DNA of 64,000 nt from Zingiber officinale (lineage: Eukaryota > Streptophyta > Magnoliopsida > Zingiberales > Zingiberaceae): contig NW_024589857.1 of assembly GCF_018446385.1 (NCBI RefSeq), positions 434,001 through 498,000 on the forward strand, in the 5' to 3' direction. Position numbers and translations under genes: made by a program. Each line of letters begins with the position of its first letter. Position 1 is the stretch's first letter. The notes beneath the pieces were generated by a model, which did not search any database, had not been told where the DNA came from, and saw nothing but the letters and a program-made list of their open reading frames with translations. This document shows, one piece after another, positions 25,086 through 37,734 of this stretch.

Positions 25086-25716
25086 GAGTTTGAAATCATC
25101 ATAAAATTATGCATGGTATTGAAATATTTTCTTAGCATTTTTTACATTTTTGCCAAAAATGCAATGTGTTAATAACTTTATTGACTTAATTTGTAGATAT
25201 AGTGATTTCCTTTCCTTATTTAGAAAGATCATTGGTTACAAGGATCAGCATTTTTCAAATTTATTACTTAAAATATTTACTATTAATTTCAATTAATGGG
25301 ACAAGATTTGCTGCAGAAATAGATTAGGCTGAGAGAAGGAAAATTTTTCTTAATGACTTTTTTTTCCTGAGTTTTTTATTAATTTACTGGACCTTTAATA
25401 ACCAACTCTAAATTAATCTGATAAATATTAAAATTAAGTTACGTTTTTTTCTATGCACATGGAAAACAAACTTTTTATTCTTATCAAATCAAAGACATAT
25501 CAATCTATCTATATCGATTATTCAGATATATATAACTTGAGGTATAGGAGTGTAATGGAACCGAGTTAAGTCGAATAATAAGAGACTCAAGCTCTGGCTC
25601 AATTCATTATCCCTAAGCTCGAGCTTGGCTTGAGTTCGATTTGAGCATTAATTCTTAATCTCGAGCTCGGCTCGAAAAAACTCATTTAAAAATTAAGCAA
25701 GCTTAGTTTAAGCTCG

Positions 25717-25719
<3 letters not shown>
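25086..25719. other. AT-rich intergenic stretch
   Basis: Upstream flank of the peptide gene. I see no gene or clear mobile element. Around 25560-25700 there is a repeated GAGCTCGGCTCGA-like wording common in plant intergenic repeats. Confidence 0.6.

Positions 25720-25772
<53 letters not shown>
25720..25772. repeat. (TA)n microsatellite, left side of MITE
   Basis: Uninterrupted TA run of about 26 repeats directly adjoining the element at 25773. A second TA run adjoins the other side (26425-26447). Confidence 0.95.
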
Positions 25773-25775
<3 letters not shown>

Positions 25776-26424
25776 GATTCTGATATACTGTGCGCTTGCA
25801 CAGTGCAAGACTGTGCGCGCGCGCAGGATATCAGGTTTTAGTTTTTTTTTTTATTAAAATAAATAATTAAATTATTTTTAAAAAATTTTATTTTTAGGGT
25901 TCAGGTTTTGGGTTATAGTATCAAAGCTATTTTTTTTAGATTTTACCTCTAGGGTTTAGGTTTTGAGTTATAGTATCAAAGCTATTTAGGGTTCAGACTT
26001 TGGGTTATAGTATCAAAGCTATTTTTTTTTTAGATTTTACCTCTAGGGTTCAGGCTTTGGGTTATAGTATCAAAGCTATTTTTTTTAGATTTTACCTCTA
26101 GGGTTCAGGCTTTGGGTTATAGTATCAAAGTTATTTTTTTTTTAGATTTTACCTCTAGGGTTCAGGCTTCCCAATTAGGTTATAGTGTTTGGTTTTTAAA
26201 AAAAAATTAATTTAAGTATTTATTGAGTATTGTAATATGTTGAGGGGATATATTAATGTATTAAAAATTTATATAAAGAAATGTTACTATTTTTTAATTG
26301 ATTTTTTTAATTTAAAATATTTAAAAAATCAAAAAATTAAAAAAAAAAAACAAAGCTGTTGATATCCTCCGCGACGCGCACAGTCACGCACTGTGCGTGT
26401 CGCGTAGGATATCATTGTTCTATG
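25773..26424. mobile_element. MITE-like element inserted in a (TA)n tract
   Basis: About 650 bp, non-coding, with (TA)n on both sides. The ends form an imperfect inverted repeat of about 50 bp: the left arm 25782-25832 and right arm 26361-26414 each run between GATAT-type borders and contain GCACAGT...ACTGTGC, so each arm also folds on itself. Between the arms are about six copies of a ~55-bp unit (25897-26180, GGTTATAGTATCAAAGC ... CCTCTAGGGTTCAGG) and AT-rich DNA. Placement in TA repeats recalls the rice Micron elements, known to target (TA)n. No transposase is present, so it is non-autonomous if mobile. Confidence 0.75.
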
Positions 26425-26447
26425 TATATATATATATATATATATAT
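26425..26447. repeat. (TA)n microsatellite, right side of MITE
   Basis: TA run of about 11 repeats immediately after the right inverted repeat arm. Confidence 0.9.
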
Positions 26448-26680
26448 CTTTCACCTTCTTATCCTTTTATATCATAACGCATCAATCCATCCGTTACGAC
26501 TCTTCTACATATCGATATAGTCGTATTAATCAATCTGTATCAACCCATAGTTTTTTTGTTTCAATCTCATCGGAAAGCAGTGTTTTTAAAGACCTACCTT
26601 CTTCCAACAAAAAGTGGAAGGACTATTTTTTCTTCATTGAGATGCCCGAGCATACTTCCTGGCCTATCGCATGGCGATCT
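26448..26680 (+). mobile_element. Gypsy gag remnant, left piece
   Basis: A short plus-strand coding trace around 26570-26680 (SSNKKWKDYFFFIEMPEHT) resembles the gag N-terminal region of Tat-type Ty3/gypsy elements. It is cut by the solo LTR at 26681. Very partial and broken. Confidence 0.4.
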
Positions 26681-28072
26681 TGTAGGATCGAAAGCGCTAA
26701 AGGGAGGTGAATAGCGCTCGTGTCTAATTCGTCCATTAGAGTAAAATACACAGCGGAAAAATAAAATAATACAGGAACACCAAGAGTTTTACTTGGCTCG
26801 GAGCCTGTGGCGACTCCTACTCCAAGGCCCACACTCGTTGAGTGTTTACTTTGGGCAATCACTATCAATTCAAAATATTACAACTTTAAGTACAGTTAAT
26901 TAAAGTGCAGTAAAATATACCAATGACTAAGATTAGTAAACTTGAGGCTTCTGGTCGTCAGAGTCGAGTTACAGGTTTGTCGAATTGTTCTTTGAGTAGC
27001 ACACGGAAGAAGGGTTGCGTTTTTCTTGATTGTCTAAGTTGCTGCTCGAACCAGGCTTTAAATAGCCTGTTGAGGGTGCCTCCAACCGCATAGAGGGTGC
27101 CTCCAACCTGACGAGTCAGCCGCGTTGATAAACTCCGCAACGCCCGCTGCTTATCTACCTGAGGGCACCTCCAAGCTCCATGAAGGGCGCCCTCCAAGCA
27201 ACGTCCAAGGCGCCTCCAAGCTCCATGGAGGGCGCCCTCGCGCCTTGCTACAGGGTTGTCGACCATGTCATCCGAGGTGCCTCCAAGCTCCATAGAGGGT
27301 GCCTCGGGACTGTTCATCCGAGACTTTTCTTGTACAATTTCCGTCCTGCTAGGCATGTTAGTCTACAAACAAGGTATACCCTGCAAAATAAAGTTAGTAC
27401 AACAAAATAAGATAAATAAAAACTTATTTTGATAGTTTCCGGACTGTCCGGTTCTGACTTCGGATTTCACCTCCGGAAACCCTAGGTCGAACAGACACCT
27501 ACTGTTCCTTCATCGGGGAACGCGTCCTCACCTACTTCACTGAGGAGAGTTTACCTGTTTGCCAGATTGATCCTCCAAACCAACTGGACTTTCTGCCTAG
27601 GATTATCACCCCTGGACCTAGGGTTACCACCCCTAGGACCTAGGATTACCACCCCTAGGGTTTTCCTCAGCCTAGGGTTACCGCCCCCTAGGACCTAAGG
27701 TTACCACCCCCTAGGGTTTTCCACAGCCTAGGGTTACCACCCCCTAGAACCTAAGGTTACCGCCCCTTAGGTTTTCACCACCTAGGGTTACCACCCCTAG
27801 GACCTAAGGATACAGCCCCTTAGGGTTTCCACCACCTAGGGTTACCACCCTTTAGGACCTAATGTTACCGCTCCTTAGGGTTTCCATCACCTAGGGTTAC
27901 CACCCCCTAGGATTTTCCACCTACCTAATCGCAACTAGGACTTTTGCCTAAGACAACTTAGGACTTTCCTGCAAACTCAATAAACCTTGTTAGATAATAA
28001 GATAACTTAACTTTGAACCCTTTGACATAATCAAAATACAAGTTTGATCGTCGAATGCTTCTCGTACTAATA
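26681..28072 (-). repeat. Solo copia-type LTR
   Basis: 1392 bp, TGTAGGATCG at the left and GTACTAATA at the right, flanked by identical 5-bp duplications GATCT (26676-26680 and 28073-28077). No primer site, polypurine tract or internal region adjoins it, so it is a solo LTR left by recombination. It contains blocks around GCCTCCAAGCTCCATGGAGG (about 27070-27310) and repeated CCTAGGGTTACCACCCC units (about 27600-27910). A TATA-like TATTTAAA lies at 27057-27064 (minus). It is old, judging from decay at its end. Confidence 0.8.
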
Positions 28073-28077
28073 GATCT

Positions 28078-28565
28078 GATCCCCCCCCCCTCGCTTCTTA
28101 ATCTAGGGAACTTCAAACTTGACCTTGTCTTTGTTTACTTCTTGAAGAAAATAGGCAGAGTGCAATTCAAGACTCCCAAGTTGTTGCAAGAAGGACTATT
28201 ATATCTAGTCGGGCTAAGTCCTATCCAAGTGAAACTCCGCTGCTCTTTTGGTAAGGATTACAAGTTGGGGCATTATGTTATCACTAAGGTCTCCCTCATT
28301 TCATGCAGTAGAAGCTTTCTACGAGGACGTGGCCTTTGAGTGTATCCAACTATAGGTGGACACGCTACGCCAAAAGGAGCAGATGTTTTTGACCGAGCGG
28401 GCCCAGCAATAGGCCGATCCTTCTGGCGAGGCATTTGGTAGCCATGCGATTAGTCCTAGTAAAACGGTCGCACAAGAAGCCATGTTGATCGGGCCTCTCC
28501 TTATGTCTGACGGTTCTTCTAAGGAGAAGTCGTTAAAGAGGAGACATAAGCAGCATAGGCTCATC
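28078..28565 (+). mobile_element. Gypsy-like remnant, right piece
   Basis: Low-confidence plus-strand coding traces (FKTPKLLQEGLLYLVGLSP at about 28160-28210; a lysine-rich stretch near 28520-28560). It is probably the continuation of the element split by the solo LTR. A C-run lies at 28080-28090. I do not recognise a diagnostic motif. Confidence 0.3.
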
Positions 28566-29145
28566 CTTTTTTCAACTCCTTCTTTTCCTACAAAAAAAGG
28601 GTTAATCCTGGGTAACAAAAATAGGTTCATCCTACAAAATAAAGTTAGTACAACTCACCATATAGGAGTAGTAATTAGATCCTGTCTCCTCGATACTAGG
28701 ATCTAGTCAAGATCTCAACTTAAGTTTTTCAAATGCACCTAAGTTGGATCGACACCTACAGTTCCCTCAATGGGGAATGTGCCCTCACTGGATCTCTCCT
28801 CTAGTTGCTTATCTTCACTTACCAATTGTAGTCACTTGACTTGCCTTTGACCCACCAGGTCTTCCCGCCAGTTGTCAGGTTCGTAGACCCAACTAGACTT
28901 CGTCTAATTGTCAAGTCTCGCAGACCCAATCGAACTTCCCGCCAGATATCAGGTCCTGCGAACCTATCTGGACTTCGTACCAGTTATCATGTCCCGCAGA
29001 CCTAGCTGGATTTCAGCCTGGCATCAGGTCCTTCAAACTAGTCAACTCCTACACACTTGGTAAAAAGGTTAGACAAATAATACATCTAACTTTAACCTAT
29101 TTTTCATACATCAAAATCAGATTATTAGTGCAACATACACCAACA
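28566..29145 (-). repeat. Shortened 3' LTR of the SIRE-like element
   Basis: Aligns by eye with the half of the 5' LTR at 37200-37734 and ends CACCAACA, followed by the polypurine tract complement (ATCTTCCCCTTTTTG). The left edge is where similarity stops. Confidence 0.75.
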
Positions 29146-32100
29146 ATCTTCCCCTTTTTGATGTAATGACAACTTAGGTTAAAGTTAGAAAAAATATATA
29201 TAATAAAGCAATAAAGCAAGTATTAAGCATGAAATGTTTAAAGTGAGTTGATTTTTCTAATTGGGCGTTTAAAATGTTTAAAGGTTAGTCAAGTTAAGTA
29301 GTCCTCTTCAGTAAATTTTAACTGGACGTTAATATTTAACTTGACTAATCAAGTAAACATTATTATCTTCTGGTAGTCAGTTAGTAATCAAAAGTTAGAT
29401 AGTTAAGGACCAATGATAGATGAGTATTTTTAACTAAGCTTTTATTACTACTATTTTTTTAAAATTCTTAACTTAATTAGTTTCCTAACCTAAGTTAACT
29501 TAATCCTTAATTTTTCTAACCTAACCCACTATCCTCCCCCTTTGGCATACATCAAAAAATAAATGCATAAAGCATAAATAATTAAGTAAAGGTTTTAGCA
29601 AAAAAAGATTTCGCAATCTTAGTTCTTCAAGCAAGTTTCAAATAATTATGTCAAGTATTTCAAAGAATTTTGAAAAAAAAAGATTTTGAAAACCAACTAC
29701 TTAAAAAAATTGCAAGTGATGTTTTTAAATAAAAACTTGATAAGGGAAAAACCTAGGTTCATTTGAGAGAGGAGTAAATATTTTCAAGAAAAATTTTGCA
29801 AGTGTTTTTGCAGAACTTTTCTTGCAAGTTTTCAAATATTTCAAAAGTAATAATTTTTCAAAATATTTAGAGCTATTTTTTAAAATAATTTCTAAAGTGT
29901 TTTTGTAAAACATTTTCAATGAAATTTCTAAAGAAGTTTTTGAAGTAATTTTCAAAATAGATTTCGAAATATGGTTTTGAATACAAACTTTTCAGATGAT
30001 GTAAGTATTTTAAAATATTTTTCAAGGCAATTTTTCAAAAGATGTTCTGAGTCATTTGTTTCTAAAACTTTTATAAAAATTTCTAAAAAAAATTTTAAGC
30101 AAATTAAATATGTGCAAAGTAATTTCAAAGAAAAATTCAAAGTACTTTTAAAAAAATAACTTTTTAAGACTAATTTATAAAGTTTTTTTAAAAAAACAAA
30201 GAAAAATTTTCAAAGTAAGAAAGATTTTTAAAGTGGAAAGAAAAAAAAATAAAATCATTTTTAAATTATCTAAATAAATTCTCCCTCTTAATCTGATAAC
30301 ATAGTTTGAAAAAGAATATTCAATTAACAATATCTTTAGTACATATCTAACCGTTAGTTACTAACTAACTATACAGAGGATAGCAATATTCACTTGATTA
30401 GCCAACTTAAGTAAGATTTGATCCAATTTGTTGTTCACTAAGCAGGATTGCTTAGCTTGATAACTGTATTTTGGTATTTTACGCCCAGACTTATGTTAAT
30501 ACACAAATATCAGCATCTGAAGTCCAGGCAAGAGGCCTATGCATCTCATGTCATTCTATGTTTTTGAATACACAATTAAGGTAGACCTAATGTATTTGTG
30601 ATATGCTCATTTCCTAGATCTATAGGATCATACTTTCTGTGGATTTGATTTTGACTAAGGCTAAAACAATTTTGCAACACTAGAGAAATGGAAATTTTTA
30701 GAAAATATAAGTAAATAATTTTCCTAGAATTTACAAATCATTTGAAAATTTGTTTGATATTAAAAGTCTTAGTCTATCGTGCACATTCCCAGTCATCTTC
30801 GTAAATTACTAAATTCATATTCTAGTAGTGGTTTGGTGAAAATGTTAGCCAAATTTGACTTGGACTCAACATAGTTGAGTTCAATGTCTCCTTTGGCGAT
30901 GAATAAAGTGATATTTTATTTCAATATGTTTGGTTCTTGAATGATGCACTGGATTTTTGGTTAAGTTGATTAAACTGATATTATCAATATGGATTTTTAC
31001 ATTTTTATATTCTAAGTTAAAGTTTTTTAATGTGTGCATCATCCATAACAGTTGTGCTACACACTCACCCATAGCTATGTATTCGGCTTCAGTAGTAGAT
31101 AAAGCAACACAGTATTGTTTCCTACTAAACTAGCTGACAAGTGATGATCCAAGTAATTGACAATCACCGCTTGTACTTTTATGATCTAGTTTATAGCCGG
31201 CATAATCAGAGTTTGAGTAGCATATTAGTTTAAAATTAGGTGTTCTAAGATACCAAATTTCTACATTTGGTGTTCCTTTTAAATATCTAAAAATTCTTTT
31301 TACATTAGTTAAGTGGGATTCCTTAGCACAGGTTTGATATCTAACACACATACTAATTGCAAACAAGATATCAGGTCGACTTGCAATCAAGTATAAAAAA
31401 CTGTCTATGACACTCCTATAGTATTTTAGGTCTACGGCTTTTTCATTTGGGTCACTATCTAAGGTTGTGTTAGTTGTCATTGGTGTTTTTATTTTTTTAG
31501 TATTTTTCATTCTAAATTGTTTAAGTAATTCTTTGATGTATTTTTGCTGGTAGACATAATTTCCTTCATTAGTTTATTTAATATGTAATCCTAAAAAGTA
31601 AGTTAGTTTACCTACTAGACTCATTTCAAATTCTTGTTCCATTAAGATTATAAATTCTTGTAAAAATTCTGAGTCGGTTGAACCAAAGATTATGTCGTCT
31701 ACATACACTTGGGCTATAAAGATATCTTGTTTGACTGACTTTACAAATAGAGTTATATCAATTTAACCTTAGTTGAACCCTTTGGAGATTAGGTAGGAGG
31801 TCAATCGTTCATACCAGACCCTAGGTGCTTGTTTAAGATCATACAAGACTTTCTTAAGTTTAAAGACATGGTCAGGATGATCTATACTTTCAAACTCCGG
31901 TGGTTGACCTACATAAACCTCTTCTTTTATTAGCTCATTTAAGAAGGTGGATTTAACATCCATTTGATAAAGCTTAAATCCCTTATGGGCTATATAGCTC
32001 AATAACATTCTAATAGATTCAAGTCTGGCTACTGGAGCATATGTTTCATCATAGTCAAGTCTCTCTACTTGACTAAACCCTTTAGCTACTAGTCTAGCCT

Positions 32101-33071
32101 TGTTTCTAATAATTTCTCCATTTTCACTTAGTTTATTTCTGAATACACATTTTGTTTCTATTACTTTTTTATTATCAGGTAGTGGTACTAAGTCCCAGAT
32201 TTTATTTCTCTCAAATTAGGTCAGTTCTTCCTGCATGGCTATAATCCAGTTTGGGTTAAGTAGGGATTCTTCTATAGTTTTAGGTTCAATTTTAGAGATT
32301 AAGGATATTTGACTTAGGTTTCTGAATGATGATCTAGTCTGAACTCTTAGGTCTGGGTCACCTATTATTTGTTCAATTGGGTGGTCTGAGTTGACTCTTA
32401 TTGTTCTAGGCTGTGTTTGTTATTGTGGTTGATTTTGTTCAACTTCATATTCGTCTATTGGATTTTCACTTGCTCCCCCTAAATTAGTGCTCGCTCTAAC
32501 GAAATCAATTGGTTGGTATTGAGGTTGAGTTAAGTTAAGTTCTTTGAAGTTAGCAATTTCATCAAATTTTACATTGATTGTTTCCTCAATTCTTAGAGTG
32601 GTTTTATTGTAAACTCTATATCCTCTACTATTTAAGGAGTACCCTATAAAGATTCCATTTTCTACTTTTGAAGTAAATTTTTTCAAATATTCTCTTGTGT
32701 TTAATATATAAACAAAACACCCAAATACCTTAAAGTATTTTATATTAGGTAATTTATTATAGTAAATTTCAAATGGAGTTTTATTGTATTTTTTATTTAT
32801 TGTTGTTCTATTTTGTACATAGCAGGTTGTACTAACAGCTTCTGCCCAGAGATATTTTAGTAATTGTTATTCATTAAGCATTGTTTAAGCGACTTCTTGG
32901 AGAGTTCTATTTTTTCATTCTACTATTCCATTTTGTTGAGGGGTATTTGGACATGAGAATTCTTGATGGTACCCATTTTCTAAGTAAAATTTAATAAACC
33001 TATGATTTTTAAATTCTCCGCCATTATCACTCCTAATTCTTTTGATTTTTGAGTTTTTTCATTTTTAGTTT

Positions 33072-33235
33072 GAAGGGGAGCCTTGGCGCAATGGTAAAGT
33101 TGTTACTTTGTGACCAAAAGGTCACGAGTTCAAATCCTGGAAACAGTCTCTTGTAAAAAGTAGGGTAAGGCTAAGTACAATAGATCCTTCTCCGGAACCC
33201 CGCATAGCGAGAGCTTCGTGCACCGGGCTGCCCTT
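33072..33235 (+). mobile_element. Au-type SINE inserted in the copia element
   Basis: A 164-bp tRNA-derived SINE. The 5' tRNA-like part has an A-box-like GGCGCAATGGT and a B box GAGTTCAAATCC; the 3' part reads GCTTCGTGCACCGGGCTGCC followed by a T-run. The wording is that of the Au SINE family found widely in angiosperms. Direct repeats of 14 bp with one mismatch flank it (33058-33071 and 33236-33249), so it moved by target-primed retrotransposition into the integrase region after the copia element had landed. Confidence 0.9.
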
Positions 33236-36200
33236 TTCATTTTTAATTTATTTATAAAAATTACTAAATATTTCAAATATTTTATCTTTATTTTTTAAAA
33301 ATTTTACCCAAGTGAATCTTGAGTAATCATCAATTATTACTAAACAATATAAATTTCCATTAATAGATTTTATCCCATGTGAGTTAAATAAATCTAGGTA
33401 TAACAATTTGAGTATTGAATTTGTTTGAATCTGATTAGTTGGTTTGTGGGTTGATTTGATTTGTTTTCCTTGTTGACAGACATTACAAATTGTTGATTCT
33501 AAGTTAGGTAGTTTTGGTAGTCCTCTAACTAAGTCATTTAGTTTAGTGAGATTTCTAAAGTTAGTGTGGGACATTCTCCTATGTCACAGCCAGATTTCCT
33601 CTTTTTGTGTCAAGTGGCACTTTAGTGAAGAGCTGGCTAAGTTAATTATATAAATATTATTATTCCTAAATCTTTTCAATTTTATTGTAGGGTCTTTGAT
33701 ATGTTTAATTAAGCATTCAATGGATATAAACTTAATCTTAAATTCAAAGTCACACAATTAACTAACACTTAGTAGGTTAAATTTGAAATTTTCAACTAGG
33801 AGTACTTTATTAATAATAAAATTATATTCTAATTCAATATTACATATTCCAATTACTTTCAGTTTGTCGTTGTTTCCAAAGTTAACTATTCCTAGTCTTT
33901 TGAAGGTCAACTTTGTGAACATTGTTTGATCATCGATCATGTATCGGGAGGAACCACTATCCAATATCCATTTAAATTCTTAAGAATTAGAAGAAACAAG
34001 CTTTTAGCTCAAGTGTGAATTTTAAATTTAATTTGTTTTAATTTAAATTTTATCCTTATTCATCTTACCTGGTCTAAATTTTAAGACAAGGGGATCTTAT
34101 GGTTTTGTGAGATAAGTTAAGTTAAATTTTTAGAGTTTGGTTTAACTTGCATTAGATTCAAGTGTAACTTTGGGTTGAACAAATAGACATTCTTTGGATA
34201 AACTTCTAAGTTGTGGTGAGTCACCTGGACATTATTAGAGTAATCATGCCTTTGAGGTTTTCCAAATAGTCATATCCACTGAACTTAATAACAAAACTTT
34301 GGTCTAACCAGCTAGGATTGGTAAGGGGTATCTTTAGTTAGTTCCATTAAGCCAAATGCACTAGGTCGAAGTCATATCTTCCTAGACATGCATAGACAGA
34401 GCTTCCCTAACCTACTATCATCTAAAACTTCTCCAGTGTTATTTTTCAAATTAAACTTTTGTCCCTTTTTAACATAATCCTAATTACCCAACTGGGTAAA
34501 CTATTATTTTGGATGTGTCAACTAATTTGGAGTCTCCCCTTAAATTATTAAACTTTTAGGTTTAGGTTTTAGGTTTATATTGATTATTTTTTTAGTTATA
34601 TTAAACTTGATGGTAATTTAAATTAGCCTTGTAATTATTTAATTTAAATTTATTTGAATTTGAATTGTTTGACTTCATTTTATGATTTGATTTATTTGAC
34701 TTTATTTCATTCTTTAATTTAGAATTTAGAATTTAGCTGTGAAGATTTATTTTGGCTTAATTTTGAATGAGTAGATTTAGTTGGATTTAATTTTAGATAA
34801 TGAATTTCCTTTTTAGGTGCATAGAATTGATTGAGTCCTACTTGCGTAGTTAAGCACGCTTTCGAAACTCAAGCTTTAATTAGATTTTTGTTTTGGCTTA
34901 TAAGTGATGTAAAAGTTTTGTTTGTTGAGCTAGACTTGTATTCGAGCCTGGACTTATTGTATATAACTTTTTGAGTTTTAAGAATTAAATCTAAATTTTT
35001 CGATCTAATGGTGAAATTTTCTAATAATCCTTTAAGTTTATTGATTTCGCTTTTTAAATTTGTATTTTTCTCCTCAAGTTTTATATCTTAATTTGGATTT
35101 CTATTTTTAATTTGTTCCTTAAGGTGTTGATTTTCCTCAAGAAGTGATTCAGTTTATTTTTCATGCTTAATTAATTTTTTTTATTCAAACATGCAATTAT
35201 TCTAAAAAATTTAGAGGTTAAGATAAAAGATACCTCGTTTGGACCTTCAAAAATAAGTGCAGACTCGTGGCTTGATTCGTCTTCAGATTCATCATCTTGC
35301 TCCTACTCGCTTTCTTATTCTGGTCCGGTTGCTTTCAGTGCGAGGTAATTGTGATGTTTCTGATCTTCGACATCCGATTCTTTTGAAGATGATTCGTCCC
35401 ACGTCGCCTTGAGTGCCTTCTTCCTTCTGGTTATTTTGGGTTTGCCATCTTTCATCTTCAGGCACTCGTGTTTATAGTGTCCTTTGTTGTTACACCTGTA
35501 GCATGTGATATTTACCTTCGTGTCATTTGATTTGATCACCTTTTGTAGGTCCTTCTTTGAGAAATTATTTTTTCTTCTTATGAACATTTTTCTAACCATG
35601 TTCACAAGTTGTTCTTCGTCTTCTGAACCAAATTCAGATTCTGGTTCTGGTTTGTTCTTGTGTTTGGTTTCTTTTAAGAAACCTGCAAAGAGTACAATAC
35701 CTTTCTCGACCTGCTTTGAGTTAGTCTATTCATGAAGTTCAAGTTCACAAAATAATTCATCTAATTTTAATTTAGATAAATTTCTCAAAATTTTATAAGC
35801 ATCCACGATGGATGCCCACATTGCATTTCGGGAAAACGTGTTTAGAGCATACCTTATCAAATCTCGGTTCTCCATCTGATGACCGATTGTATGGAGCTCG
35901 TTGAGGGTGTCCTTTATCCTTGCGTATAATTGACTAGTAGATTCTCCTTCCTATATTTTTATGTTAAATAAATTATTTAAAAATAGGTTCCTTTTTGTTA
36001 CCTTTGCGTCGTTGGTTCCCTCGTGTAATTTCATAAGTTTGTCTCATAGCTCCTTTACGTTTTTGTGTGGACCGATGCAGTTCAGTTTTTCCTTCGTTAG
36101 CCCGCACTGGATTGTGTTGAGGACTTTGAAGTCAATTTGGGTCTTTTTCTTCATCTCCGAATTCTAATTTTTCGGGTTCATTGGAATTCCGGTGCTATAG

Positions 36201-36588
36201 TCGACTGGAGCCTTGTATCCTTTGGTGACTCTGAACCATTGGTCGAAGTCGGTGTTCAGGTACACCTCTATCCGTTTCTTTTAATATGGGAAATTGTCAT
36301 CATTAAAGAGGGGAGGATATACGGTACTGTATCCCTCATTTTGTCCCAAAACTATGTCTTGGATTAGTAGTGTGGGAGAAAAATAAGAGTATTAAGGCTC
36401 GATTAGTGTTGCACCAAATCAGAGTAGTTTGCAACAAAAAATTTATCTAAAGAAGTAATTATACCAGTTTGGATTTTATCGAGAAAGCTCAAAAAATGAA
36501 AGATAAGTACTAAAAGCGAGAAAAAAATCACCCCCTTGCCTGATTGGTGACTGCACCAATTTAGAGCAGTACTTGCTCTAATACCACT

Positions 36589-37734
36589 TGTAGGACCGGA
36601 AAGATACTAGAGTGGGGGTGAATAGCATTCGTCAAAAATTGAAAGCGAGCGAATTAAAAATAAGTACACAGCGGAAAAATAAAAAATAATGCTAACAAAC
36701 TAAGTTTTATTTGGTTCGAAACCTTTGACGACTCCTACTCCAAGGTCCACACTAATCAAGTGCTTTCGTTGGGCAATCACTATCAGTTCGCAAAAAGTGT
36801 TACAATAATTGAGTACAAGAACTAGAAATAAAAGTTACCGACAAACAGAAACAAAATGCAGTCTCTTGTTCCACGAAATTCGAAGTAGCCTTTCGGTGTT
36901 GTCAGATCCTTTTCAGAGCAGCACGCAAGAGAGAAACTTGTAGTAATTGTTGTTTTCAAGCTCCTGGTCAAAAGCCTTTAAATAGGCTCATTCCAGGCAC
37001 TTGGAACACCTCCGGGCGCCTGGAACACCTCTGGGCGCCTAGACCACGTGGCTTGGCCAATCGACACACTACACATTAGCTTGTAGATAAATTTACGATC
37101 CGTGCACCTGGACCAACTCCGGACGCCAGGATCGCCAGGGCGCCCCAGGCACCCGCCCGGGCGAGACTGGTCCGAGCGCCCGGACCAGCTCCGGGCTACC
37201 AGACCCTTTTTCAGCTCCTTTTCCTACAAAATAAAAAGGTTAGTCCTGGGCAACAAAAATAAGTTCATCCTGCAAAACAAAGTTAGTACAACTTAGTAGA
37301 TAGGAGTAGTAATTAAATCCTATCTCCTCGAGACCAAGATCTCAACTTAGATTTTTCAAATGGACCTAAGTTGGATCGATGTCTACAGTTCCCTCAACGG
37401 GGAACACGCCCTCACTGGATCTCTCCTCCAATTGCCTACCGTCGTTTACCAACTACAATCACTTGACTTGTCTTTAACCCACCAGATCTTCCTGCCAGTT
37501 GTCAGGTCCACAGGCCCAACTGGACTTCATCCGATTATCAGGTCCCACGGATCCAACCGGACTTCCCACCAGATATCAGATCCCGCGAACCTAGCTGGAT
37601 TTCAGCCTGGTGTCAGGTCCTTCAAACCAGTCAACTCCTGCACACTTGGTAGAAAGGTTAGACAAATAACACATCTAAGTTTAACATATTTGTCATACAT
37701 CAAAATCAAATTATTAGTGCAACTTGCACCAATA
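36589..37734 (-). repeat. 5' LTR of the SIRE-like element
   Basis: 1146 bp, TGTAGGACCGG at the left next to the primer site and TGCACCAATA at the right. It contains GGGCGCC-rich repeats (about 36990-37200) just upstream, in transcriptional sense, of a TATA-like TATTTAAA at 36977-36984. Confidence 0.85.

Larger units (their letters stand above)
28566..37734 (-). mobile_element. Broken autonomous Ty1/copia element, SIRE-like
   Basis: Minus orientation. The 5' LTR is 36589-37734, with the primer site (a one-base variant of TGGTATCAGAGC) at about 36574-36586. Gag follows (about 36360 to 35290, zinc knuckle CYRCNNKGHYKHEC), then protease (about 33960, MDSGSSRYM), integrase (about 33570-32420, CLVIIDDYSRFTW), reverse transcriptase (about 32210-31130, [15 protein letters not shown]) and RNase H (to about 30880), a ~1.7 kb AT-rich non-coding tail, a polypurine tract and a shortened 3' LTR (to 29145). 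Long LTRs and the long tail point to the SIRE/Maximus lineage. It has many disruptions and is carrying a SINE. Old. Confidence 0.85.

Noticed and set aside
27600-27910. Interstitial telomere-like repeat (CCTAGGGTTACC wording)
   Set aside because: Units are 40-50 bp LTR repeats that do not contain the plant telomere heptamer TTTAGGG in tandem.
29725-30159. Short lysine/phenylalanine-rich ORFs on both strands
   Set aside because: AT-rich non-coding tail of the SIRE-like element; low complexity. I also considered an envelope-like gene here and saw no support for one.
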